Shown: positions 32,732 to 43,925 of the stretch, piece after piece
Numbering within the stretch: position 1 is the first letter of the stretch
How the letters are laid out: every line of letters begins with the position of its first letter
From: Anas platyrhynchos
Taxonomy: Eukaryota; Chordata; Aves; Anseriformes; Anatidae
Reading direction: 5' to 3'
Assembly (NCBI RefSeq): GCF_047663525.1
Contig: NC_092617.1
Coordinates: 3,910,501 to 3,974,500, forward strand
Length of the DNA stretch: 64,000 nt
The notes under the pieces: model-generated
Seen by the model: only the letters and a program-made list of their open reading frames with translations
Told to the model about the DNA's origin: nothing
Database searches by the model: none
Translations under genes and position numbers: made by a program

Positions 32732-33684
32732 TTAATATCTTCATCAATCATCTGGACGAGGGCATTGAGTGCACCCTCAGTAAGTTTGCAGATGACACAA
32801 AGCTATGCGCATGTGTCAATCTGCTCGAGGGTAGGAAAGCTCTGCAGGAGGATCTGGATAGGCTGCACCAATGGGCTGAGGTCAACTGTATGAAGTTTAA
32901 CAAGGCCAAGTGCCGGATCCTGCACCTGGGGCGCAATAACCCCAAGCAGAGCTACAGGCTGGGAGATGAGTGGTTGGAGAGCTGCCAGGCAGAGAAGGAC
33001 CTGGGAGTGATGGTGGACAGTCGGCTGAATATGAGCCAGCAGTGTGCTCAGGTGGCCAAGAAGGCCAAGGGCATCCTGGCTTGGATCAGAAACAGTGTGA
33101 CCAGCAGGGCTAGGGAGGTGATCGTCCCCCTGGACTCGGCTCTGGTGAGGCCGCACCTCGAGTACTGTGTTCAGTTTTGGGCCCCTCGCTACAAGAAGGA
33201 CATCGAGGTGCTTGAGCGGGTCCAGAGAAGGGCGACAAAGCTGGTGAGGGGCCTGGACAACAAGTCCTACGAAGAGCGGCTGAGGGAGCTGGGCTTGTTC
33301 AGCCTGGAGAAGAGGAGGCTCAGGGGCAACCTTATTGCTCTTTTTCAGATACATTAAATGAGGCTTTAGCGAGGTGGGGGTTGGCCTGTTCTCCCAAGTG
33401 CCTGGTGACAGGACGAGGGGGAATGGCCTTAAGTTGCGCCAAGGGAGCTTTAGGTTGGATGTTAGGAAGAATTTCTTTACTGAAAGGGTTGTTAGACACT
33501 GGAACAGGCTGCCCAGGGAGGTGGTGGAGTCACCATCCCTGGAAGTCTTCAAAAGACGTTTAGATGTAGAGCTTAGGGATATGGTTTAGTGGGGACTGTT
33601 AGCGTTAGGTCAGAGGTTGGACTCGATGATCTTGAGGTCTCTTCCAACCTAGAACTTCTGTGATTCTGTGATTCTGTGAAATAA
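32732..33684 (+). mobile_element. CR1 LINE, 5'-truncated, 3' end intact
   Basis: It begins at the FADD region of the RT (KFADDTKLC-type sequence near 32783) and continues through C-terminal RT motifs ([22 protein letters not shown]) and the 3' UTR to TCTGTGATTCTGTGATTCTG. The longest remaining frame (32890-33357) has 155 codons. Its 5' truncation point touches the minisatellite. Confidence 0.92.
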
Positions 33685-34859
33685 TATAAGCATCGGAAAC
33701 CAAGTGGTCTCTATCCCATGGTAAGATACGAGGTATTGGAAATGATTTCAGCCATCGTCTCAGTGAGCACATTGTCATCTGGCTGCTCCAGTGGTGGGAG
33801 AACAGGGCCAATAGCCTGGAATTAGAAGGCAGGGAAGCCAAGCAGCTGGGACCCTCCAGTAGGTGATTGACAAAGCCGTTGCAAATGCGCACAAGGAAAC
33901 TTCATCCTGTCAGGCATCAAGGAAAGGTCTCCCTTGAAGGAAGATCTTGTATGTCAACCAGGAAAGTGGACCACCATGCGGAGGGGTATCCGGTACCTGA
34001 GGGAATTAGACATGCTGAAGGCGATTTGTAGAAACCTAGATAACAAACAGCTCTCCAAAGATCCAGATGAAGTCAAGTGCACATGACCCATGGGGCAGGA
34101 GTTTGTACAGAGCACACCATCATCGTATGCCAACCCATGGGCAGTAGTGACCTGGAAAGACCAAGAGGAACCCATGGTGGATGAATTGGCTAGCCAACTA
34201 TGGCATTACAAAGAAAGTCTCTCTTCTTCCCTATGGGCCTGTGTCTAGTCCAGAAAGAAACTTTCCCAAGAGGTCCAACAACTACAAGAGAATACGGCTT
34301 CCTCCCCACCTGCACGAACCAATAGCTCAACTATCAGATGTAAGCATCCCTCTGCTTAAGAAAGGTGACATAGTGGGTACATACCAGGTTCCATCCTGTG
34401 CTTTTGACTGTGTGACCATGGAGAGGCCATGAGAAAATGGGATGCAAAAATCGACCTCCACCTTAGAGGCATGGACACATGAAGTGCAAGGAAAAAAGAT
34501 TGTCAAAACGGGGTTCTTCTGAGACACTTGCTACTCAAATTCCTAGTGGGAAATCCTCCAAACAGAGTAAAGAATACCATGAGCAGGACTAGAGGGGCCC
34601 AGCCTCCACCCTGGGGGAGGGAGAGGACAATCAGGTACATTGGACTTTGAGGATTATTGGCCTGGCACATCAAACCCAAGAGTTAACTATACAGGAGGCT
34701 GAAGTGAGTCTAACGGGGAAGGAGTGGCAAATGCAATGCATTGGGACTGGCCTGGAGGCTCTGTGTAACATTGGCATAGAGTACTTCAGGAGATCCACAA
34801 GGGTATTGGTGGGCTTTTGGCATAGCTGCCTTGGAGGTGGAGGACACCAAGCAGTTGTC

Positions 34860-35450
34860 TACCTTGCCCACTCTTTCACAGGACCCTTCTGCTGTGGAGG
34901 TGCTGATGGCCAATGGGCAGCAGGTGCCAATCGCTACCACAACAGTGTGCCCGAGGCAATATTGCACTAACAGAGACTCCCTGATTCCCATCCATGAGCT
35001 GGTTCATCGACTGGAGAGCCACGGAGTGATCAGCAACACTTGCTCACCCTATAATAGTCCCATATGGACAGTACAAAATTCTGACGGTGAGTGGAAGATA
35101 ACGGTGCACTTCTGTGGCTTGAACGAAGTTCCACCACCACTGAGTGCTGCTGTGCCAGGCATGCTAGAACTTCATTCAGTACGAACTGGAGTCAAAGGCA
35201 GCCAAGTGCTATGCCACAATTAATATTGCTATATATTGCTAATGCATTTTTCTCCATTCTTTTGACAGCAATACGAAGGCCACACTTTGCTTTCACATGG
35301 AGGGGTGTCCTGTCCACCTGGAATTGACTGCCCCAGGGCTGGAAGCACAGCCCTACCATTTGCCATGGGCTGATCCAGACTGCTCTAGAGTAGGGGGAAG
35401 CTCCTGAAAAACTTCAATACCTTGATAACATCACTACATGGAAGTAGCAC
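34860..35450 (+). pseudogene. ERVL pol remnant (protease end and RT start)
   Basis: One frame to 35223 carries the end of the protease region and the RT start (an IHELVHRLESHGVIS-like stretch and the SPYNSPIW motif). The next part is in another frame (to 35327), with ANAFFS and FAFTWRG motifs, followed by LPQGW. The catalytic box near 35421 reads YLDN where ERVL RTs have YIDD. Frameshifts and this substitution make it inactive. Confidence 0.75.
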
Positions 35451-35556
35451 AGCAGAAGTATTTGAGAAGGGAAGCAAATGTTGCAAATCCTTCTGAAAAC
35501 TTGTATTGCCCTAAAACAAAGTAAGGTCAAGGTAAGGTAAAGAGCTGAATGCAAGC

Positions 35557-35825
35557 TGTCCAGGTTCTGTGGGACCCCTGCTTCGGGAAAGATTGGGAGT
35601 TGGTCAGTGTGTGATGAGCAATTGCACTGTGCATCACTTGCTTTATACATATAACAATAATAAAAATAAGGTTTATAATTATTTATTATTAGTATTGTTA
35701 CTGTTATTACTGTCTCTTCATTTTCTGTCCTTTTAAATACCTTTGTTTCAACCAATTATATTTTGGGTGTTGGGTGTGAGCTAACATCTGTGTGGTGCTG
35801 AGGTTCCTGACAAGTTAAAGCACAA
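35557..35825 (+). repeat. ERVL 3' LTR
   Basis: Contains the family's typical GAGCAATTGCACTGTGCATC segment (35619-35638), an ATT-rich run (35640-35710) and a degraded terminal GTTAAAGCACAAC. The 5' limit is uncertain by some tens of bases. Confidence 0.7.
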
Positions 35826-36204
35826 CGTGTTTAACAACCACAGTCCAACAGCACAAATCACACTTTAAACAATCAGTCTCTGGCATCTACAGAGAGAAGA
35901 AGTTGGTGATGACTTCAGGCTGCTTCAACCACCACACCCCAGCAGAGACCCTGCTGCTCTCAGGAGCTGTCAGCCCTGAGGCCTTGGGGACACCTCGAGG
36001 GAGCCCAAGGGCACAGAGCAAGCGATGCCATGGTCGGGTGCTGTGCTGCTGAGCTGGGCCGGGCTCCTGGGCCCAAGGGGAGCTCCTGGCAAGCGCTGCA
36101 GAGAGCCAGCTGTGCCCAGGAGCAGCTCCTCTGCACAGCGCAGCAGGGCTGGGGACTCTGACCGCAGCTGGCACGGGGAGAGGAGAGAAGGAGAAAGGGC
36201 TTGG
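35826..36204 (-). repeat. OR4 upstream module, distal part
   Basis: Inverse of 15830-16180 and of 44710-45055. It is interrupted at 36204 by a solo LTR and continues at 37509. Confidence 0.75.
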
Positions 36205-36270
36205 TGTCGCGTTAAAGGGGTGTAGCTGATTAACCGTCACGGGCCCGTTTAGATTCAGAGTACTGAACCA

Positions 36271-36436
36271 GTCGGACATTCACCAAAACTGGGGGTCCGT
36301 TCGGACATTCACCAAAAACGTAATAACCGCCTGGGGGTCCACTCAGACATTCACCAAAAACGTATTAACCACCTGGGGGTCCGTTCAGACATTCACCAAC
36401 AATGCATTAACCGTCTGGGGGTCTGGTTAGATTCAG
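36271..36436 (-). repeat. 42-bp tandem repeat inside the solo LTR
   Basis: Three complete units (36291-36332, 36333-36374, 36375-36416), each starting GGGGGTC and containing ACATTCACCAA, with partial units on both sides. It lies on the U5 side of the LTR. Confidence 0.9.
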
Positions 36437-36600
36437 AACACTGAACTATCACGGATAACCACCCTCACCCTAGTCGCATTAATGAGAGCTATCACAATGC
36501 AATCAAGTATGGTTTATTACAGCAACAGATAATCAGGTTCTTTTGGATTGCCGGTGATAGTGACTATCTGCAAAAGCAAGCTAGTATGCATGAAATACAC

Positions 36601-36733
36601 AGGTGTTATAGGTGTTACAGATGTTATACAGGTGTTACAGATGTTACAGATGTTACAGATGTTACAGATGTTATAGATGTTATAAGTGTTACAGATGTTA
36701 TAGGTGTTATAGGTGTTACAGGTGTTACAGGTG
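36601..36733 (+). repeat. 9-bp minisatellite inside the solo LTR
   Basis: About 15 copies of units AGGTGTTAC, AGATGTTAC and AGGTGTTAT, located between the TATA-like box and the polyadenylation signal of the LTR. Confidence 0.92.
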
Positions 36734-37503
36734 TGCAGCCTAGAAATAAACGTGTTAAAAGGATCAAAGACTCTATAGAGATTTATAAGCAAATATTCAG
36801 ATCTCACCCAAAGGCGTCCCAATGGGGGGGGAAGAGAGGCTCAGCCCGTCGACTGATCCCAGGAGTCAGGAGGTCCTAAGGATGTTGTATGTCCTCGGGA
36901 TGGTATCTCCCCTGACGATGGTATCTTCCCCTAACATCCCCTCTCTCTTGGGCCAATTTATATTATTTTCTATCTTTTAGGTGGAGCTTGAGTGGCTCTA
37001 GTCAAGCATATCTTAGTTATGATTGGTGTAAAGTTTTCCCGTCTCCGTTTAAAGTAATAGGCTCCGAGAAATTCAGAGCGCATGCTCAGTGAGGGGTGGT
37101 CGCACCTTGGAGGCGGGTAGCTTTTGGGATGGATGTGTGTTTTGGTATTATAATGATATTATAATGAGCAAAAAGTACACTAGGGTACAGCATTTGTCAA
37201 AACATGACAGGTCTTTGGCTTAGGGTGGCAAAAAGTGCAGCTTTGTGCACAAGAACAATCGAGGCCCCACCTGATTACAGAGCCTAGCCGTGGTGTCTCC
37301 ACTCCACTCTACGCTCCGTGGTGTTCCTTAGAGCTAGCACACCAAGTTTCCCCAGCGCGATAGCATCTAAGGTTGGGAGCCTAGGGAACGCTCAGATAAT
37401 GCAGTTATGCCCTACCCTGAAAGCCTCTTCAATGCTGTACCTTTTCCTTAAAAATGTGAATGTTAGTTTTATTTTCCTAGTTACTTCAGGCATTTACACC
37501 ACA

Positions 37504-38020
37504 CTTGGAGGCACTGAGGAGCACAACAACAGAGGGTAGCGTGTGGCAGGACACATCTGCAGGCTCTTGACACCGTGAGGCTCTGGCAGCAGGGTACTGC
37601 AGGTGGGGTTGCCAGAGGGGTCTTGTACAGCTGGCACATCTGATGGCTGTTAGCATCGGTAAGGATGGTTCAATCTGTTTCTCCAGTGACAAGTAGAAGA
37701 TGATTTAGAAAATGGCATTTATACGGGGTCATTTCCAGAAGAAGATTGAGGCTCGGTTTTTGTGACAGAGAAGGTTTATTTTGGTTCTGTGCTTTCCAAT
37801 TCCTGAATTGCAGGGGAGGCAGGTCTGATCGCAATGTGTTCTCAAGATTGTAGAAGAGACTGAGAATCCCAGAGCATTGCACAGAGAGATCTGAATGGAA
37901 AAAATGAGATTCTTACAGGTTCTAGTGCAATGAGAGAGGATCATTTGGGGGATGAGCTAAGACATGGAATAGGTTTTCCTTATTGAAGTCTGTTCTAACT
38001 TCTGCATTCTCCTCTTCAAC
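37504..38020 (-). repeat. OR4 upstream module, proximal part
   Basis: 37509-37650 is the inverse of 44570-44690. 37650-38020 leads to the OR4 coding exon and has no clear paralogue apart from the splice acceptor. No gene is seen. Confidence 0.6.
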
Positions 38021-38022
38021 AG
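38021..38022 (+). other. Predicted 3' splice acceptor upstream of OR4
   Basis: CTGCATTCTCCTCTTCAACAG ends at 38022. The following 23 nt contain an ATG at 38036 that is out of frame with the OR start at 38046. Confidence 0.6.
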
Positions 38023-38045
38023 GCAGCTGTGTTTAATGTCAGCAA

Positions 38046-38999
38046 ATGCCCAACAGCAGCTCTGTGAGTGAGTTCCTCCTGCTGGCATTCGCAGACACGC
38101 GCGAGCTGCAGCTCCTGCACTTCGCGCTCTTCCTGGGCATCTACCTGGCTGCCCTCCTGGGCAACGGCCTCATCCTCACCGCCATAGTCTGCGACCACCG
38201 CCTCCACACCCCCATGTACTTCTTCTTCCTCAAACTCGCCCTCCTTGACCTGGGCTGCATCTCCACCACTCTGCCCAAAGCCATGGCCAATGCCCTCTGG
38301 GACACCAAGACCATCTCCTATCAAGGCTGTGCTGCACAGGTCTTTCTCTTTGCCTTCCTGGCAGGTGTGGAGTTTTCTATCCTCACCATCATGGCCTACG
38401 ACCGCTACGTTGCCATCTGCAAGCCCCTGCACTATGGGAGCCTCCTGGGCAGCAGAGCTTGTGCCCAGATGGCAGCAGCTGCCTGGGGCAGTGGCTTTCT
38501 CAATGCTGTCCTGCACACGGCCAACACATTTTCCCTTCCCCTTTGCCAAGGCAATGCTGTGGACCAGTTCTTCTGTGAAATCCCCCACATCCTCAAGCTC
38601 TCCTGCTCAGATGCCTACCTCAGGGAAGTTTTGTCTCTTGTGTTTAGTGTTTCTTTAGGCTTTGGTTGTTTTATTTATATTGTGGTGTCCTACGTGCAGG
38701 TCTTCTGGGCCGTGCTGAGGATGCCCTCTTCTCAGGGCCGGCACAAAGCCTTTTCCACGTGCCTCCCTCACCTGGCTGTGGTCTTTCTAATGGTTGTCAC
38801 TGCAACAGTTGCCTACCTAAAGCCCCCTTCCATTGCTTCCCCATCCCTGGACCTGGTGGTGTCATTTCTGTACTCAGTTCTGCCTCCAGCAGTGAACCCC
38901 CCCATTTACAGCATGAGAAACAAGGAGCTCAAGGGTGCAGTGAGTAAACTCTTTCTCTACGTGCCTCTTAAGTATCAAGAATGTCTTCAATATCTTTGA
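38046..38999 (+). CDS. Olfactory receptor OR4, family 14-like, intact
   Basis: A 317-residue odorant GPCR. The N-terminus has NSS at 3. GN at 39-40, LHTPMYFF at 53-60, MAYDRY at 116-121 and KAFSTC at 234-239 are intact. TM7 reads NPPIYS at 284-289, as in OR2. TM3 (98-115) differs strongly from OR2 (LFAFLAGVEFSILTI), but after codon 130 the DNA is identical to OR2, so the two receptors share TM4-TM7 and differ only in the N-terminus and TM1-TM3. This places a recombination boundary inside the gene. It pairs head to head with OR3 and lies tail to tail with pseudogene OR5. Confidence 0.95.
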   Translation: MPNSSSVSEFLLLAFADTRELQLLHFALFLGIYLAALLGNGLILTAIVCDHRLHTPMYFFFLKLALLDLGCISTTLPKAMANALWDTKTISYQGCAAQVFLFAFLAGVEFSILTIMAYDRYVAICKPLHYGSLLGSRACAQMAAAAWGSGFLNAVLHTANTFSLPLCQGNAVDQFFCEIPHILKLSCSDAYLREVLSLVFSVSLGFGCFIYIVVSYVQVFWAVLRMPSSQGRHKAFSTCLPHLAVVFLMVVTATVAYLKPPSIASPSLDLVVSFLYSVLPPAVNPPIYSMRNKELKGAVSKLFLYVPLKYQECLQYL

Positions 39000-39106
39000 T
39001 TTTGGTTTAATATTATTCTTGGCCTTCTTCCTGTTAATTCATTTACTTACTTTGACGGTGTCATCTAAACTACTTATAGAACTAGGCTTCTAGTGTACAT
39101 ATAGGG

Positions 39107-39112
39107 AATAAA
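39107..39112 (+). terminator. Polyadenylation signal for OR4
   Basis: AATAAA 108 nt after the stop, identical in context to that of OR2. Confidence 0.6.
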
Positions 39113-39468
39113 GAAGCCATGAGAACTTTACTGATCTCAACTTTCCTTTCTTCCCATCACCTCTCTAGGCGGGGGAGCAGTCCCAGCTCAGGGCCAAGAA
39201 CCCAGCTGCCACTGGGAGGGGCAGCCCCGGTGGCCCTCAGGGCTGCCCTCCACTGCCCGCTGGGCTCTGACCTCTCTGCTGCCTTGATAGAATCATAGAA
39301 AAAGACCTCCAAGTTCGTCCCATCCAATGACTGTCCTTCTAATCATGTCACACAAACCCACATTGCTAAACACCATGAGGTGGGTTTCCTTCTCAGCCCC
39401 TTACCTTTACACTTGTTCTCTTGATGAACCTGTTCCCTTCCCTTTACAATACCATTAATATGCTCTAT

Positions 39469-40689
39469 TTAATCCTAGATAACTTTTTACCAATGTAAAG
39501 AAAACCCTAAAGCGCAAAGTTTGCCCATAGCCTAACCACAGACCTGACACCCCAAGCAGAACACCAAACCCTCCCACCAAGCATTTGTTTAATCTCTAAC
39601 CCAAAGCCCCTGTTCTTGTGCATTAACCTCCTCATGTTAAACCCTCTCCTAAACCTTAACTCTGAGATCATGAAAGCCATCAGAAAGCTGATCCCAGTGA
39701 GATGACTGATATGGGAGGTCAGGAGAAGCATGGACAGGAGAGATGTGAGATTTGGGGGAGGGAACAGGGGCTTGACCAGCAGAAATTTGGGATTTTGTAG
39801 AGGTAAGAGGATTCAGGTTATGCTGATGCTGCTGTAATACTGACTTAAAAGAGTCATATTAGGCCCTTCCCCACTTTCAACCAGTAACCTTAATTCATAA
39901 ATATAAATGCTACCCCACACCCTGAAAAGAATCTACTACTCTTATGCCTGACTTCAAAGTATGCACTGAAGCCAAAACTCAGCCCATAGCCTCTTGCCCT
40001 TACCTTTACTCTGTTGCTTACCTTGACCCCTGCCCTTAACACAAGCTTGTAATTGCTCTATTTAACCCTAGATTTCTAGGCAGACCTAAACAAAACCTTG
40101 AAACACCAAACCTACCCATCCCCTAACCACAGACCTGACACCCCAAGCAGAACATCAAACCTGCCCACAAAACAACGGATTAATCTCTGTTAATCACTCA
40201 GAAAGGTGAATCCTAGTCCCTAATCCCAAAAGTAAACATAAACCAGACAAAGCCTTCATTCCTCTGCATTAACCTCCTCACCTTCAGACCTTCTCCTAAC
40301 CCTTAACTTTGGTCGTTTCGCCCCTTGGGGCAAGACAGGAATTGTGACACTTCTCTGAAGTCACATGGCATTCAAACATGGATGTGAGCAGCAGCAGGAA
40401 CTGCGAGGTCACTTCTGTCTGTAGGTGGCAGGTCACCCTTGGCTTCTCCCTGGGAGCTGCACTTTTGGGCTGACATCTGGCAGTGGCCCTGCTAGGCCAG
40501 CAGAAGGCACCTGCTTGGCATGCTAACTGGGGGATCCCCTCTGCCTCCAGAGCCAGGAGAACCCAGGCAGACAGAAGGCCCCTAGATGGGTTGTCCTGTC
40601 CCTTCTGCTTGAGTCCTTGACTGGGCAGCAGCAGGCACAAGGCTTGGCTGTGTCTCCACAAGAAGCTGCAAGGCCAGCAGCAGGCCAAT
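39469..40689 (-). repeat. Repeats B (39469-40304) and A (40304-40689), copy 4
   Basis: Exact twin of 22380-23600. Confidence 0.7.
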
Positions 40690-43060
40690 GGCTTGGGAGA
40701 TGTTGGTGAGTATCTATGATCAGACCCTAGCTTTGTGTTTCAAGGAACAGCTGGTGAGGGCTGATGAGACACTGGTGAAATGATGGAAATGCTGGGATGA
40801 GAGCAAGGTGGTGAACAGAGATGGGTGTCTGCACACTTCTAGGAAATAGGAAAAAGCGTGGGACAGCATAGGAAAGCATGCAGAGGAAAAGACAGAGGTT
40901 GCTGGTAAAAAAGGTAGGCCCCAACAGTCCTGACGCTTTGGCTAGAGCTTATGAGAAGATGACATATAGTTATTGCAGTGCAGCCTCCTTGCTTCCTTGC
41001 AACCCTGTGCAGAGGCAGGGTGGTGTCATACTAGTGTTCTTCTCATGGCATCACACTGACCACCACATTCCTCAGACCCCCAAGAAAAGTCCTGAGGCAG
41101 ACAGGGGGGTGCAGGATCTCTCCTCGCAGTGACTGGGGTCAGGCCTTGGCCCTTTTGCTTCACCAAAACCAACCAAGACTTTTCTCAGCACAGTGCTTTG
41201 CCTCTCTGTAACCATGGCCTCCAATTAGCTGCCCTAACAAGTCCCTGGGGAGGCTTTGTTAGCAACAGCCCTCAGTGGGGCCCATTAAGACTCCAAGTCA
41301 CTTCAGCTTTTCCTTTTGCATTTGCTTTTTCGCACAGTTGCATCATTCTCCTCTCAGTACCCAAGTTTCATTGACTCAGCACCAAAATACTCCATGGAAC
41401 TCATTAAAACACAGAAACTCCTAAGGAGCCATATCTCTCCCACCATTTTCTTCAAGTCTTCAAGACTTGATCTGCTAATTGGAGAGCTTTCATGTTGTAG
41501 TTAAGGGGGAAGATTTCAAAGAGCATCTAATAAAAGTCTTTCTTCATTTTAAAGGCTGAATTTTGTTGTGTTTCAGTTTAGAGCATCATTCTCCTGATCT
41601 AGGGTTTCTCCTTTGAAACCCTGTTTGGGTGGGAAAAGCAGGGTTTTAAACCACAGTTCAAGTTCCTTATTTTATTGCCTCCAGTGATGTTTACCTTCCC
41701 AAAAGGATGACTGTACATGATGTATTTTACAGTGATTTAAATAATTGTGTTAATATTAATCCATATCATACTAATTCAATGATAAATGATGAGGGTCTTA
41801 CTAAGGAAACCATTAGAAAGACTGCTGAGAGATGGGTGAGCTTGAACTCACTGAAACTCAAAATAGCAACTGGGTTGGTGAGAGCTGTCTGAAGGATTAA
41901 ACGGTAAGAGGAGGGCAAACCAGGAGAATGATGGGAAGTGCATAGGTCCAGACAGGCAGCTGGAAAGGGGACATTCAGCAGGGTCTGTGTAATCAGGATG
42001 AGTTTTGTGCCTGGAAGATGAGGGAGGGAGCACAGCATGATAGAAAAGCAATGACAATGCAACTACAGGTGAACACCAGTATTTCTTCTCCTGGGATGAA
42101 TACGCATCCTGAAAAATCACATTTCTTCATGATAGAAATTACACTTCACATGAGACATTTTACAGAAAGGATTGAGTCTTTTGAGCTGATGAGTTGTTGC
42201 TTTATTATTCAAGTACTGAAAAAAATACTGGGTATTCTGGCAGAGCTTTGCTGTCTGACCATAAGCATAACCAGGGAAAACCTCCAGTGGCCCTGTTGTG
42301 TTTGAGGCACTTCCCTGGACAACCAGATGTCAGAAAAGACCTGCAGGAGGCCGGAGCCCTTTGGGAAAATCAGGTGGAGCCAGGTGGAGTTCCCAGGGCA
42401 CCTCCACTGCCAGCAGTGCTCTTTGTCCCTGTAACTGCAGCCCAGTCCAGCACAGGAACACCCCTTCAAAGACAAACCTCTTCTTCAGTGGGTTCCTTGG
42501 ATTGACCTAGATTTGAAATGGCCACTGGAAACCTGAGATACTCTCCCTTACTTAAACTAGACACTTGAACATCTGTTGATGACGTTCCTGGGTCATCTTT
42601 AGCAAACTCAGGCTGAAAAACTCAAGTATAGCATGCTTCAAATGGCTGAGGCAGAACACATCAGCTTGCCCCACTTTGCAAATGGCCCCCGTCCAACTAA
42701 GGATTTGAAAGCAACAAATACGGAATGACCCATGAGGTCAATGTGCAGAGTAAGGGAAGGTCATACATACTGTACTGGAGTTGCAGAATGCAAAAAGCAT
42801 TGCATTGTGCCTCAGAGTAGTCAAGGAGACCTAATGCCATCCATGAGGAAAAGCAGAGAGAAGGACGTTGAGTTTGGCCTAACATGAAGAAGGATGTGCA
42901 TCACTGGTGAAGGAACCGGCATTTGTGCCATCACCCATGTGAATTACACAACCACCACTGCACCTAATGGTAACCTGTCCTCCCCGGCTTGGTATTCCCA
43001 CAGGGCAGAAGAAAGGGAGCCGACAGCCAAGGGACACATCTGAGTGTGGAAGGTGGGGCC
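40690..43060. repeat. OR 3'-flank module D, copy 2
   Basis: Near-identical to 23601-25157 up to 42246. After that it has scattered substitutions relative to 25158-25980, and similarity is lost near 43065. Confidence 0.65.
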
Positions 43061-43547
43061 CAGCAGAGAAAAGGAGTCAAGGCAGTGGGTGGGGGAGGCC
43101 AAGAGAAGCAGCCCAAGGGGTGGTGTTGCTTGTGAGGACACGTTTGTGGCAGCAGCCTCAGTGGGCAGCAGCTGTGCGCAGGCAAGGGGAGGCCAGGAAG
43201 CGCATGGCAAGAGCGCTCCTGCCAGTAGAGTCAAGGCCGGGGCCGAGCCCAAGGGAAGAGGCAAGTGTCTGCAAGGGCCATGCTGAGCTCCATGCCCCTG
43301 CAGCAGCCACCCTGGCCCTCAGCAGATATGCTGGCAGGCTGCGGGGAGGGGACGAATGCCCTGGGCCCCCGTCCTGCTCTGTCCAGGCCAGCAAGGGCCC
43401 AGAGCAGCCTCCTCTCCCCTGCCCCTGCAGCTCCGGGCTCCCTTCGTGCAGCCCTGGCTCTGCAGCACCAAGCCCTGCTGGGAGCCCTCCCCTGCATGCT
43501 GCCACCACTCCCAGAAAATGCTGGAATTTCTAATTATATCTATATTA
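43061..43547. other. GC-rich interval, no gene supported
   Basis: GC-rich sequence between module D and pseudogene OR5. Overlapping open frames on both strands reflect base composition and have no recognisable domain. Confidence 0.4.
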
Positions 43548-43925
43548 TTATAGGTTAATATGCTGAAGATGTGTGTATTCAAGCAGAGTCCTCACTGAAT
43601 CCCTTAGTTCCTTGTGCCTCATGCTGTAGATGAGAGGGTTCACTGCTGAAGGTACCACTGAGTACAGAAATGACACCACCACGTCCAGGGATGGGAAAGA
43701 GATGTAGGGGGGCTTCAGGTAGGCAAAAATGCCAGTGCTGACCATCAGGGAGACAACAGCCAAGTGAGGGAGGCACGTGGAAAAGGCTTTGTGTTGCCCC
43801 TGCTTAGAGGGCATCCTCAGCACTGCCCTGAAGATCTGAATATAAGAAATAACAATGAAAATGGAACAAGCAAATAATACAGAAATACTTATTACAAGTG
43901 CACCAAATTCCCTTTGATAGGCACA
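43548..43925 (-). pseudogene. Olfactory receptor OR5 pseudogene, TM5-TM7 only
   Basis: The minus strand encodes about 120 residues of a family-14-like OR starting just before TM5. IQIFRAVLRMPSKQG, KAFSTC, NPLIYSMRHKEL and a short tail are clear, and the stop is at 43548-43550. TM1-TM4 are missing: at about 43920-43926 the OR sequence joins DNA that lies about 1 kb upstream of OR1 in its intact context (15010-15250). The open frame continues 59 codons into that flank to an ATG at 44075, giving a 175-codon chimeric frame that is unlikely to be a receptor. It occupies the minus-strand position of a head-to-head pair with OR6. Confidence 0.9.

Larger units (their letters stand above)
33685..35825 (+). 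mobile_element. ERVL-type endogenous retroelement, 3' part
   Basis: Internal sequence with decayed gag-like and protease-like regions (33690-34900), a partial RT (about 34960-35450), then a 3' LTR (35557-35825). The RNase H and integrase regions are deleted between RT and LTR. The 3' LTR end joins the OR-upstream module at the same site as the ERVL at 45060, in mirror orientation. Confidence 0.78.
36205..37503 (-). mobile_element. Solo LTR (1299 bp) with perfect 5-bp target duplication CTTGG
   Basis: The element starts TGTCGCG and ends ACACCACA on the plus strand and is flanked on both sides by CTTGG (36200-36204 and 37504-37508). The undisrupted sequence at 44688-44698 shows the empty site. 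On the minus strand a TATA-like TTATAAATC is at about 36781-36789 and AATAAA at about 36512-36517, so it is oriented minus. Two tandem repeat blocks lie inside. No internal retroviral genes are present, as expected for LTR-LTR recombination. I cannot name the family. Confidence 0.82.
38436..42246 (+). repeat. Near-identical duplication tract, copy 2 (partner 21347-25157)
   Basis: Colinear with the partner at an offset of 17089 bp. It covers codons 131-317 of OR4, its 3' UTR, repeats B and A and most of module D. Confidence 0.9.
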
